Below, piece after piece: positions 31,665 through 41,860 of a stretch of 64,000 nt of DNA. The notes beneath the pieces were generated by a model. That model was not told the DNA's origin and searched no databases. It saw nothing but the letters and a program-made list of their open reading frames with translations. Both the position numbers and the translations under genes were made by a program. The first letter of the stretch is position 1, and each line of letters starts with the position of its first letter. The DNA is from Symsagittifera roscoffensis (lineage: Eukaryota; Xenacoelomorpha; Acoela; Convolutidae): contig NC_087066.1 in the NCBI RefSeq assembly GCF_963678635.1, forward strand, positions 5,175,954 through 5,239,953. Reading direction: 5' to 3'.

Positions 31665-33617
31665 GTGAGTAGAAGAAGTAAAACAATTAATTTTGAGGCA
31701 TACAGTGAATAAATATAAGAAAACCGACAAATACTAGTATTTGAAAGTAACTTGTTGCTGGTCAAAGACTGGCTCTACCAAATCAGATTCGGCGTCCTTA
31801 GAATTTTTTGTTCAGACTCCCCTCTTTATGACACCGTAACACGACAACCCACAACAATTTATTTTCTTTTGCTACCGATAACTTCTTTCAAACTAAGTCC
31901 TTTTATAACTTTGGTTGAATTCCAATCGAATTCCCTTAAAAACTGAGGCCAGAGAAACCATTGTTTATGCTCGCGATGGCTCTTGCATCTCAAAAATTAT
32001 TGCATTTGGATTAGCTAGAGAAACAAAACAGGTTCAAAAAGTACCATCTTTTCTTAGAGGCTATAAAAATTTTAACACCTAAGAGCAGACCTGAAAAAAT
32101 TTTACTGGATTTTAATGAGGCCGCTATTCAAGCTTTTTGAAAGAACTCCCAAGGGCTAAGCTGTTTGGATGTTTTCTTCACCTTTCTCAATAAAAAAAGA
32201 AAAAAGAACAAAGAACTCGGATTGAAAAGCTTATGCTAAAATTTTGATCATACGTTCTTCGTGTCTTTTTGTAAATAAAACTTTGTATGATTTCTTTCCT
32301 TGCAGCCTTGCGTAGACGTAAAGAAAGCGCACTCTTTGACTCGCAATCGAAGAACTCGGTTTATAGCAATTTAATCCCGGAACGATCACTCCCTTAGTGG
32401 TACCCTAGATTAGGAATAGGGAGTAGCAAACTCTTTAAACAAATCGTTGTGTGTTGAAAATAGACAAAAAATGACTTTTTTGGATGGTTTCAAAATTTTG
32501 GGCTTTTGATCAGTTTTTGAAATGATTGGATAATAGTTGGCATTGATTGAAGCTACGATTAAAGCAGTTTTTTGGTCACAGCTATTTTCCATTCCATATT
32601 TCACTCAAACTTAACCAGTTAATCTACTATTTGCAAAAGTATTTTAAAAATCTGTTTCAACATAGGAAAATCTAATGATTTTCTAGTTACTAAATTAAAT
32701 CTTGCCGTTAGGATTAGTTTTCAATTTCATATAATTGTTCAGACTATCGGCAAGTTCAGTTCGGTTCAAATATAAACCTCATTCAGCAGCATGATTTTCT
32801 TTCTGTTTAGCTAAAACTTTTACAATTGAAGCTTCGTTGTGTACCGACGATCTGGTTCCGAATCCGATTCAATGAAGTTTCACTTTGATTCGAACAATTC
32901 GTTTTTAAAAGAGGTGTATTNNNNNNNNNNNNNNNNNNNNNNNNNNNNNNNNNNNNNNNNNNNNNNNNNNNNNNNNNNNNNNNNNNNNNNNNNNNNNNNN
33001 NNNNNNNNNNNNNNNNNNNNNNNNNNNNNNNNNNNNNNNNNNNNNNNNNNNNNNNNNNNNNNNNNNNNNNNNNNNNNNNNNNNNNNNNNNNNNNNNNNNN
33101 NNNNNNNNNNNNNNNNNNNNAGGTATAAATGTTTACATAGGAATCATTAGGTATAATCTATACCCAATGCTCCCTGTAGCGATCACCACCCGATCTCAGT
33201 GTCGTTTATCTATACTACTCGCTTGATAGTAAGAGCCAAAGGAGTAAGAAGTAATTTAAATTTCTTTTGAGTTTATAAATTTTTTGTAAAAGCCATTTCA
33301 ATTTCGTATCAAATTTAAGTTTAAACATCACTATTTTAACTCTTTCTAAATTTTCTCCAAGTAGTACTCTCATGTTGTTAAAATAAGCAACTAAAACCAC
33401 ATAAGCAAACTTTACAATTAGCGGTTACACAGTAAAATTATCTTTACTTCTGTACAAAATAAGCAGTGGTGAAGAAATAAGGAAAACTCGAATTAAAATT
33501 TGCCAAAATTAGCGAATCAAGCCACAGTGAGATAAATATCTATTTAGTTTGGACAGTCACTGATGGAAGCAAGTTAGAGCTCGCAGTACTTCATATGAAT
33601 GGTCCTCGAGCCCTTTC
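31665..33617. other. HSP70 downstream intron or intergenic region, with gap
   Basis: No further HSP70 exon is visible. At 32843-32920 the sequence TACCGACGATCTGGTTCCGA and what follows repeat the HSP70 upstream region (28917-28990), right up to the run of N at 32921-33120. Short ORFs in the region are not convincing. Confidence 0.55.
32921..33120. other. Assembly gap (200 N)
   Basis: A run of 200 N; the size is probably a placeholder. ORFs drawn across it are not real. Confidence 0.99.
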
Positions 33618-33965
33618 TGTCAAATGTGATAATTTATGCCAACATTATAACCTCTGAGTTATATTAAGTTATGACCTATGACCATGCTAATTTATAAAAT
33701 ACCTGTCAAAAGCGCAACGGCTTTTGGTAGATCTAGAGATTGTTCATTGTTAATTTTTGACACGCAACTAATTCTGTGAAACTAACTCTTAATTCAACTT
33801 TTTTATTATCTCTTAATTTAGCTTAGTTAACTTAGTCTTTTATTTAGTCTTAGATAAAAGCCTACATCTAAATTGTAGGAATCTTAACTCAACTTGTCTT
33901 AAAATAGTCTTAGTTTAAGTTTAACCAGTTTCATACTACAGACGGTTAATCACAGTTTTTTAACA
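33618..33965 (+). repeat. 5' LTR of second gypsy element
   Basis: It starts TGTCAAATG and ends TTTTTTAACA immediately before the primer-binding site. It contains CTTAGTCTTTTATTTAGTCTTAG repeats in AT-rich sequence. It is about 90 percent alike to 40313-40628 by eye. Confidence 0.88.
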
Positions 33966-33983
33966 TGGCGCAGTCAAACGAGT
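33966..33983 (+). promoter_or_regulatory. Primer-binding site
   Basis: TGGCGCAGTCAAACGAG follows the LTR end directly. The TGGCGCAGTC start is a type I associate with serine-tRNA-primed gypsy elements of the mag branch. The tRNA assignment is from memory. Confidence 0.6.
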
Positions 33984-34960
33984 CGAACCTACGAGGACTA
34001 GAGTTTTTTTTGGAACAACACGTCGAGCGAAAACCAGCCTGACTGGGAAAGGTGGTCGCAAAAGTTCCAAATAACAATCATCGCAAAAGATTCCGTGGAC
34101 ATTGAAGATGTAATTAACTCACTGGTAAGAACTGAACTAACGTACCCAATGGCAGAATCAGCGGAACGGTCCGATGATCAAGCCCGTCGGGCGAAAAAGA
34201 AGAACAACACCGAGGAGCTATCCAAGATTACAACGAAGAAATGAGAAGGAGGAAGGCAGAAGACAATACAAATTTCAACGGACTTCAAATTGGAGATAAT
34301 GACAAGAATTTAAAATCTCAATAATACCTAGCACTCGGAAGAGCAGGACAGAAATGCTTCTCACATAAAAATCCTGGAAAAAGAATACTGGACATTAACT
34401 TTGCTGAAATCTGGGAGTTACTCAAAACTACTTTTACGGTCACTACAAATCTAACATACCAAAAATTTAAATTTTTCAGCCGAAGACAGAAAGAAAACGA
34501 GTCTTTAGAAAAGTTTCATGAAATAGCAAAAAAACTGTAAGCTGGTAGAACTCGAGTCAGAATTAGTCAGAGACATCTTCATTACAAACATACGAAACGT
34601 TGAGATACAAAAGAAACTATGCATCGAATACGTGACTCCAGAAAACGTACTATCATACGTACTAGTCCACAAAAGAGGTACTAAAATTCATCAACAATAC
34701 CTAAAATTCCCTACCTATAATGCGGTACAGAGACCACAATACAAAAAGAATGAACCGACTCTAAATATCGTCGAAAACAATAAGTGTCGTAACTGTGGTC
34801 AGCAGAGATGCCCAGCTAGAGATAGAAACTTCATGCCCAGCTAAAGATAGAAATTGCAATACGTGCAAGAACGCAAACAAACATTGTCGAACAAAACCAA
34901 ATATCCTAGGAAAAGGAAAATACCAGGGCTAACCCGCAGGAAAACCCCGAATTCCAAATC
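33984..34960 (+). pseudogene. gag remnant of second element
   Basis: Fragments in different frames encode a Gag-like helical region (for example DWERWSQKFQ and DVINSLVRTELTYP near 34040-34150). Near the end is a cysteine cluster CRNCGQQRCPARDRN (34791-34835) typical of Gag zinc-binding tails. A short tandem repeat of GCCCAGCTAGAGATAGAAA lies at about 34810-34855. Stops and frameshifts abound. Confidence 0.6.
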
Positions 34961-35156
34961 ATCTTAGATGGTTTTTAGTTCTAGCAGTGGACACTGATAT
35001 CCAAATAAATGCAGTCGAACATAAGATTGAACGTGGAGTGAGAACCGTATTTAACCAAGAAGGCTTAGAACTAAAAAAGACGTTGATGGTATCTCTGGAA
35101 ATTTCAACCCTTACTGTACAGAAATCCAGATTGACTCAGCAAGCCTAGTCTCATTC

Positions 35157-36014
35157 ATGAAAAAAGACCTACTGCATGAACTGAAGATACGAGATAGATT
35201 TCTAAAGTTAGAACCCGTGGACGAATTAATAAAGAAAGCGTACCAAGGCTTCGGGAGCACAATAAACATTATTGGAAGAGTTCGGGTGAGAATTCGATCG
35301 AAGGGCTGGGACGCTAGCGAACAGAAACTAATTATTACCGAAGATGCAGGAAGAAATCTCCTCGGAAACGATATATTACCGAACCTGGGAATAGTAGTAC
35401 TCCAGAAACAACCTCCACCCAACGGGCCAGAGCTACAGAGAACTCAGAAAGAATCACCCATCGGGATAGACGTCAACCAAATAAGATTTGCATCGGACAG
35501 AAAACCTGACCAAATCCAAGATACACTATCACAAAGTGAGTTTAAAGCATACATATCAAGACAATTTTCAGACCTCATAAGAAGATCTGGTAGATCAAAG
35601 AATTTTATAATTAACACTTATTTTAATGAACAATTAAAGCCAAAACAGGTGAAGGGAAAACGCATTCCGATTCATCTGTTCCCTAAAGTTAAACTATGTA
35701 TTGACCAACTACTAAGAGATGGTCACATCGAAAAACTGTCTAGATGCTCTGAAGATTGTTTCATCTCCCGTATCGTAATTATAGCCAAAAGAGACGGATC
35801 AATTAAACTAGCATTAAAAACAAAATTATTGAACAAACAGATATTTTGTAATAGATTTCACATGCCGAATCTATTCGAATTAATTGATAAAGGCCACTTT
35901 CAAATATTTTGTAATAGATATCAAATGCCGAATTTATTCGAATTAATTGATAAAGGCCGCTTTGAAAAAAGACAAGTAACCAATGTAATTTCAACATCGT
36001 GGGGGGAGAAGTAA
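35157..36014 (+). pseudogene. Protease end and RT fingers of second element
   Basis: An open stretch of 285 codons contains AGRNLLGNDILPNLGI (end of retropepsin), KGKRIPIHLFPKVK and RDGHIEKLSR (RT fingers). It carries a 63-bp tandem duplication: units at 35841-35903 and 35904-35966 both encode CNR..MPNLFELIDKG. The RT segment with the first catalytic aspartate is not visible after this, so the palm is damaged. Confidence 0.75.
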
Positions 36015-37347
36015 CAGGCTCTTACCGTTTTAAAACCAAATTTTATGGACTTGGCGATATGCCTAACGAATTTCAACGCATAATGGACCGTCTGACGGAA
36101 AAAATATCAAATACCCATTGTTACCTCGATGACATCTTAATTGCTACCGTGGATAGCGAGGATGAACACAAAAAAAACTAGTTAATAACGTTTTAAAAAC
36201 GCTAGACGACGAAGGATTGACCTTAAAATGGGAAAAGCGAACATTTTTGACTCATAACATAGATTGGTTGGGATTTAAAATCAATGCAAAAGGGACGACA
36301 CCACTAATACATAAATCTGACGCAATTAGAAACCAAGTTGTATTAAAGATGGGATCAATTAACCAAGTCGATGTAAAACTGAATACCAGAGTGAAATGCG
36401 ACGCATCACATTTAGGACTGGGCGCGTCCATCGAACAAGACCATTGGGGGAATTGGAAAACTGTAGTGTTCGCTAGCAGATTTTTGAATGTTGCTGAATT
36501 AAAACACAGCACTAATGACCTCGAATTGTTGGGTGTTGTGTGTGCATTAGATCATTTTAAAAACTATCTATTGGACAAACAATTCTCGATCCTAACAGAC
36601 CATAAAGCCTTAATAGGAGCACTGAAAGACGGCAAATACACTAAAACGACTCAATCACGTCTCAGCCGTTGGGCAGACAAATTACTACCGTTCGACTTTA
36701 CCGTCGAACATTTACCGGGTAAAGACATGGGATTTGTTGATTATCTATCCCGACACCCTTCGGGTGAACCCGTACCAGTTTCACTCGACGACGAAAAATT
36801 TGTTATCGCCTCGGTTAATCAAATAAGTACCCTCCTAGGTTTTGATCATCTGATGCCGAGAAATTCGTGGTCGCAAATAAGAAATAAGTTCTCTCAACAA
36901 GTACTAGCACATGACGTGATACACTGCAATACGATTGGCCAGTCAACAGATCATATGACCTGTCAAGAAATAGAACGGGAGAAACGAATTGTGAATGCTG
37001 CTGAAACTTTCCAGGCTATAGTTACCTACTCTAACATTTCAGTGTGCCAAAATTCTCACTCACGTACGGAAGATTGCGACCCATCTTGCAAAATCAACAA
37101 TTTTTTTATAAACTACAAAACACTGAAAGATATGTCCGAACAACTAGAACTTAATGAACAGATTGAGCCTTCCAACACTAATAATATGAAAACTTTAACA
37201 CCAAGTACTAGCAACCCATCGGATAATCCCTCAGAAAGATCACCTAGTAAGAAGAAAACAGTCAAAATTAATTATTTACATTCTCTTGGCCGGAAATATT
37301 TGATTCGAAATTTATGTCTTTATTATCAAAACAAGATCTGGTACTGA
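35999..37347 (+). pseudogene. RT palm to RNase H of second element
   Basis: A first fragment encodes FGLGDMPNEFQRIMD-like RT sequence with CYLDDILIA (YLDD near 36121-36132) and ends at 36181. The next frame, from 36217, has WLGFKINAKGTTP. It then jumps directly to RNase H, CDASHLGLGASIEQ near 36388, with ILTDHKALIGALK and EHLPGKDMGFVDYLSRHP. The RT thumb/connection appears shortened. The tail to 37347 is Ser/Thr-rich. Confidence 0.8.
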
Positions 37348-38342
37348 AAAAAAAAATTAAAGCAATCGAGGAAGACCGCAAACAAGATATTCTACAATTG
37401 GGAAATTTTTATAATTCTTACATTAATAATCTACACGTTCGCGGAGGATGTCTTTATTTGGACAAGCGATTAGTAATCCCGGCATGCTTGAGATCGAGAA
37501 TGCTTCACCGATTACACGAAGCCCATCCAGGCCAGTTCGCAATGAAAAGTTTGGCAACTCAATACATCTGGTGGCGAAAAATTTATCGCGAGATCCAGGT
37601 TCACAGCGAAAACTGTATTGAATGCGTTAAGGCAGGTAAAAATTTGAAACCTCTTTCAAACCATAATACCATCGGAAAACTCCCAACGGTCGAAGAACCA
37701 AACCAAGGAATCGAATTAAATTTCGCCGGTCCGTTACCACTAGTATGGGGAACAAAAAAATACATATTGGTATGCGTCGATAGATTTTCAAAATTACCAT
37801 CAGCTCAAATAACGTCCAGTTTATCGGCAAAATCTATCATAAACTTTCTTAGCAAATATATTGCTCTACATGGGATACCTAGAACTATCAGAGCGGATCA
37901 GGGATCTGGTTTTATCTCCAAAAAAGTTAGAGAATTTTGCCACCAACATAACATGAAGGTGATATTTAGCCCAGTGGGTGACCATAAAGCTACGGGATTA
38001 GTCGAACGGTTAATTAGAACCATTAAGGAAAGGCTCTTAGTTATGGCACAAGAACGCCCAAAACCATCACTAGAACCTGCATTACTGAAAATCATAAAAT
38101 GCCTCAGAACGGTAACACAACAGTCGCTTAACTGTTCCCTCTTCGAAGCACACTTTGGTAGATCCCCAAATACTATCTGGCATAATTTAGTCAAGTCACC
38201 ATCCTCAAAAAACCTTGATTGGAACAAAACCTTGTTATGCATAGATAAGGGCCGAAAACTCATGAGTCGAGAAAGAATACACGACTGGGACGACCCGACG
38301 ATATTGAAGACGGAGACCAGAATGATGTCTCTAATGCTGTGA
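37314..38342 (+). pseudogene. Integrase of second element, catalytic residue lost
   Basis: The 342-codon ORF has an HH-CC zinc domain (HEAHPGQFAMKS, CIECVKAGK). The catalytic-core segments are ELNFAGPL, RADQGSGF and GLVERLIRT. The first catalytic position is Asn (codon 37719-37721), where integrases require Asp. The other two acidic residues are present. The protein could not catalyse strand transfer. Confidence 0.85.
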
Positions 38343-38343
38343 G

Positions 38344-39726
38344 ATATGTTCCAACCAGTGCCGGCTCCCCAGTGAAAGTGCTCTCTCGCGCCGAAAAACG
38401 AGATCCTTTGGGCAGAAAAAAAACCCGCCGGTAAGACTACTGTATATAGAAAAATTCAGGATAGATTGAAAATAGTAAGGGAGTCAGATCACACAATTAC
38501 TCTAAAAAATGGAAAGATATTACGTAAATCTGATTTAGCCATCAAAAGACAACCTACTCTGAAGAAAACTAGCCCGAGAAAGAAAGATCAATTAGTCAAA
38601 TTTTTACGCAACAAAATGACTGAGAAACACTACGAAACCTCAAAGAAACGTCGGTTTCAAAAGTTCAAGAATGACTCAAAAGAAAAGAAATCTTCAGGCA
38701 AAACTTGAAGCGCTAGATGTTGCGAGGCGGAACGCGGCGATGAACAGTTCTAGAGAGACACTCCATAGAGAGGAGGAAGAACAACGGAAAAGACTGAGAG
38801 TACCCATTGGCCTCGAAAATGACATCGAGTCAAGACCGCCGGGCAAACCCAACCATCCAAGAATTGGCGAAAAGGAACACAGAGCGACGAACAACCCAAC
38901 AGAAGACTCATCAGACGATAACGCCAGCGACCTAATTACACTAAAGGAATTAAAGACCAAAACCTTAACAAATCCAGAAAAGCCATCCGATCTCCCATCA
39001 CCAGACCGAGCAGAGTTTAAAGCCGAAATCACGAACCAGGCCGAACCGAAAATAGAAAGGATTGAGTTTCCGCTGATTGATTTTGACTCAGGGGACAATA
39101 GTACAGCCTCCCACCAAACTCCGCCGCTAATCTTCCTGGACAGTCACGAAGAAGCAGACAAAGATGACAAAGAATTGCCAATTTCTCCGGAAAAACCCAG
39201 AACAGAACCGACTGAAAAGATTGCCGACCCGGTTACAATCGCGAAAACGGAGAAACAACAACTAGACCCTACTTCTACCAAGACAAAACCAAAATTGTCC
39301 TGCACTGCAAAAAGAAAAGCCTCATCACCGGTGAAATCACCGCCTTACAAAAAACTGCCCGATATTTACGCACGACACAACACCAGACCCATGCGAGCTA
39401 AACAGCCCCTAACGATGCTGGGTGATAGAGTGTTTACCAGTGTAGTAGACATATCAGACGAGATTATAGACGTACCAACACCCCATCGAATTTACACCCC
39501 TCCATATTACCCAACGATTGAGGCAACCTCTATCGAAATTGAGAGTCACCAAATTGACCTACCCTCCGAAGCAACTGAGTCGATATCTACACCAACAGTA
39601 CTCGATCCAGACTGGCTAAAAACCCCCTCCAGCATTTCGGCGATAGAACTCCTAGGACGGCCAATGACGCTTGATGAATTGAGAAGATGGACGATCAATC
39701 GAGCCGCAAACCGGGACGCAGCCTAG
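38344..39726 (+). CDS. 3' ORF of second element: charged, Pro-rich protein, unknown
   Basis: After the integrase a Lys-rich integrase-tail segment (38466-38708) overlaps a 351-codon ORF at 38671-39726. The latter is uninterrupted and rich in Glu, Asp, Lys, Pro, Ser and Thr. It has a basic start (EEEEQRKRLR) and an ordered-looking end (AIELLGRPMTLDELRRW). It has no signal peptide or membrane segment, so it is not an env. It may be the C-terminal end of the Pol polyprotein or a separate product. It is striking that it stays open while the rest has decayed. Confidence 0.5.
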
Positions 39727-40312
39727 AACCGTTGAGTTGTAACCTTGGCACTAAAACTCTAACTTTCGGAAATCTCCCATTCAGTAACTCTTTAAACTTA
39801 GAAATTTTTTGCGATGCTATGTTGCTTAACATTATGACGCAGTTATACTTATGAATTCACCTCTACTACGGTCTAATACGCCACAATTGAATTATCCTTG
39901 TGCTACTTTAAATCTAACATGAGTCATTAAACATGAGTCAAATTAGTTACTGGCAAACCTTTATCTCACCCATCGGGTGCTACCGCGGGATAAACTTACA
40001 TTCATTCAGGTGCTATCATCTCATTTACTGGGTCCTAATGTAGGGCTTTGGCCGACTAGAGTACCCACTTAACCCCCTCAATCTGAACATTCTTGTCGTG
40101 TGGCGAAAGCATATAATATAGTTGGCTTTTATCTCACTCATCAGGTGCTACCGCGTGATAAACTCTCGATTTAACCACTCAGGCGCTATAATCTCGCCCA
40201 TCGGGCCCTAATGCGAGGCTATCTACGTCAGTGTATCCACATATCCATTCTGAGTCCGAACATTCCTTTTGTGTGGCGAAAGTATATTATAGTCAATTTT
40301 TCGCAGGCACTG
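39727..40312 (+). repeat. 3' untranslated region with tandem repeat of about 170 bp
   Basis: Two diverged direct units occupy about 39958-40124 and 40125-40295. Each starts TTTATCTCAC and ends GTGTGGCGAAAG plus an AT-rich tail. They share CATCGGG/CATCAGG TGCTACCGCG and TGAACATTC-like blocks. Confidence 0.75.
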
Positions 40313-40628
40313 TCAAATGTGATACTTTACGCCAACATTATAACCTCTGAGTTATATTAGGTATTGACCTATGACCATGCTAATTTAAAAAATATCTGCC
40401 AAAAGCGCAACGGCTTTTGGTAGATCCAGAGATTGTTCGTTGTTAATTTTTGATACGCAACTACTTCTGTGAAACTAACTCTTAATTCAACCTTTTTATT
40501 ATCTGTTAACTTAGCTTAGTTAACTTAGTCTTTTATTTAGTCTTAGATAAAAGCCTATATCTAAATTGTAGGAATCTTAACTCAACTTGTCTTAAACTAG
40601 TCTTAGTTTAAGTTTAACCAGTTTTAAC
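40313..40628 (+). repeat. 3' LTR of second gypsy element
   Basis: It matches 33618-33965 from TGTCAAATGTGATA to AACCAGTTTTAAC. The last about 30 bp are missing through a deletion between CAGTTT repeats. It abuts a GAGCGG foldback repeat. Confidence 0.88.
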
Positions 40629-40775
40629 CTACCCGAGTCGAGATTTTTCAGCTAATTTGAAGCAAGACTTTAACGGTTTGAGCGGTTTTTTTAGACAATT
40701 ACGCTCAAAATCTTGCTTCAAAATGAGCGGTTTGGGCGGTTGTTGAACGGTTTATCTTAACCGTTCAACGACATC
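40629..40775. repeat. GAGCGGTTT foldback repeat copy
   Basis: It starts CCCGAGTCGAGATTTTTCA and continues with TTTGAAGCAAGA...GAGCGGTTT in both orientations. It shares order and sequence with 29424-29540 and 53338-53550. Confidence 0.7.
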
Positions 40776-41570
40776 ATGAAATTCTAGGATCATGACAATT
40801 ATCTCATTTCAAAGTAAAAAAGCTTTTGAAACCGTTTTTTTAGCCTAAATTCTCAAAAAAAATTGCTTGATAAAGGGACGGACAAACCTGTTTTGTTTTC
40901 CCAAAGACGAATAATGCGTCAGTTATTCAGAGTTGATCCAAAGAAAATTGTTCTGGCTAGAAAATTGGTTTTTTTTCCATTCTGTTTTCCAAAAATTGTG
41001 AAATTATTCTTAAGAAACCCTAATCCTAACCTAACCCTAACCCCAACCTACCCCGAGTCATTTTCGGAGAAGAAGAACTGTGTGGCTCCGACCTTCGAGA
41101 TCTCAGTTTTACTTGTCGTTTTGTGACGATTAACATTTTGTGACGATTAAAACTGAGCAAAAAACCTGGTTTGAAAACCTCGTTTTTGATGAGCAAGGTG
41201 TTTTAAATTGAGCAAACGCACTCTTAATTATTTTAAATTTGATTAAAAACAAGTTTTAACTTTATTCTGAAAATCTTGCCTTTCATGAAAAAATTGTTAT
41301 TATACAATTTTCATATATGGAAATTGTATGATAACCAATTTTTTTTCAAAAAAAAATATACGTAGTTACTTTTTATCACCAAACTGTTGTATTTGGTTCA
41401 AATAGCCGGAGAAACTAGATTGAATCTTTTTTCAATGGTTTTTTCAAATTGTATGAAAATTGTATGAGTGGCATTTTTCCATACATTTGATGCAGGCAAT
41501 TCTATGATAAGCTTTTTCGGTGTGGGGAAATTTAAAATAAGTATTTTCGGTTTAGGGATGTCAACCCGGG
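40776..41570. other. Non-coding, short inverted repeat
   Basis: It contains a palindrome-like ATACAATTTTCATATATGGAAATTGTAT at 41296-41323, belonging to the ATGCTTATCATACAATTTT family. No gene is seen. Confidence 0.4.
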
Positions 41571-41860
41571 GTCACATTACCTTTTCAGGCCTTTTTGTTG
41601 GTTTCAATCGGTTTTCTTTATAAGACCGCTCAAAAACCGCTCAAATCTTGCTTGAAAAACCGCTCAAAAATCACCGCAAGAAATGAGCGGTTTTTGAGCG
41701 GTTTTTTAAGCAAGATTTGAGCGGTTTGAGCGGTTTTTCCTAAAAAACCGCCCAAACCGCCCAAACCGCCCAAACCGCTCAAACTGCTCAAATCTTGCTG
41801 AAAAACCGCTCAAACCGCTCATATCATGAGCGGTTTTTGAGCGGGATCTCGACCCGGGTA
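41571..41860. repeat. Dense GAGCGG/CCGCTC foldback element
   Basis: Many direct and inverted copies of GAGCGGTTTTTGAGCGG and AAACCGCTC are packed in this interval. The ends CCCGGGGTC (41571) and GATCTCGACCCGGG (to 41857) are near-inverted. It can fold into alternative hairpins. No coding capacity. Confidence 0.75.

Larger units (their letters stand above)
33618..40628 (+). mobile_element. Decayed Ty3/gypsy element, about 7 kb
   Basis: Direct LTRs at 33618-33965 and 40313-40628 start TGTCAAATGTGATA. A primer-binding site follows the first. Gag, RT, RNase H and integrase remnants follow in gypsy order. The primer site and general architecture remind me of the mag-like branch. Many frameshifts, an RT duplication and missing RT parts show it is an old, non-functional copy. 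The 3' LTR has lost about 30 bp near its end between short CAGTTT repeats. No target-site duplication is clear. Confidence 0.88.

Noticed and set aside
41020-41055. Interstitial telomere (CCTAACCCTAACC)
   Set aside because: Only about three imperfect units; too short to mean more than chance or a microsatellite.
41571-41860. CRISPR-like array of GAGCGGTTT units
   Set aside because: Units are short, inverted, irregularly spaced and without spacers; the genome is eukaryotic.
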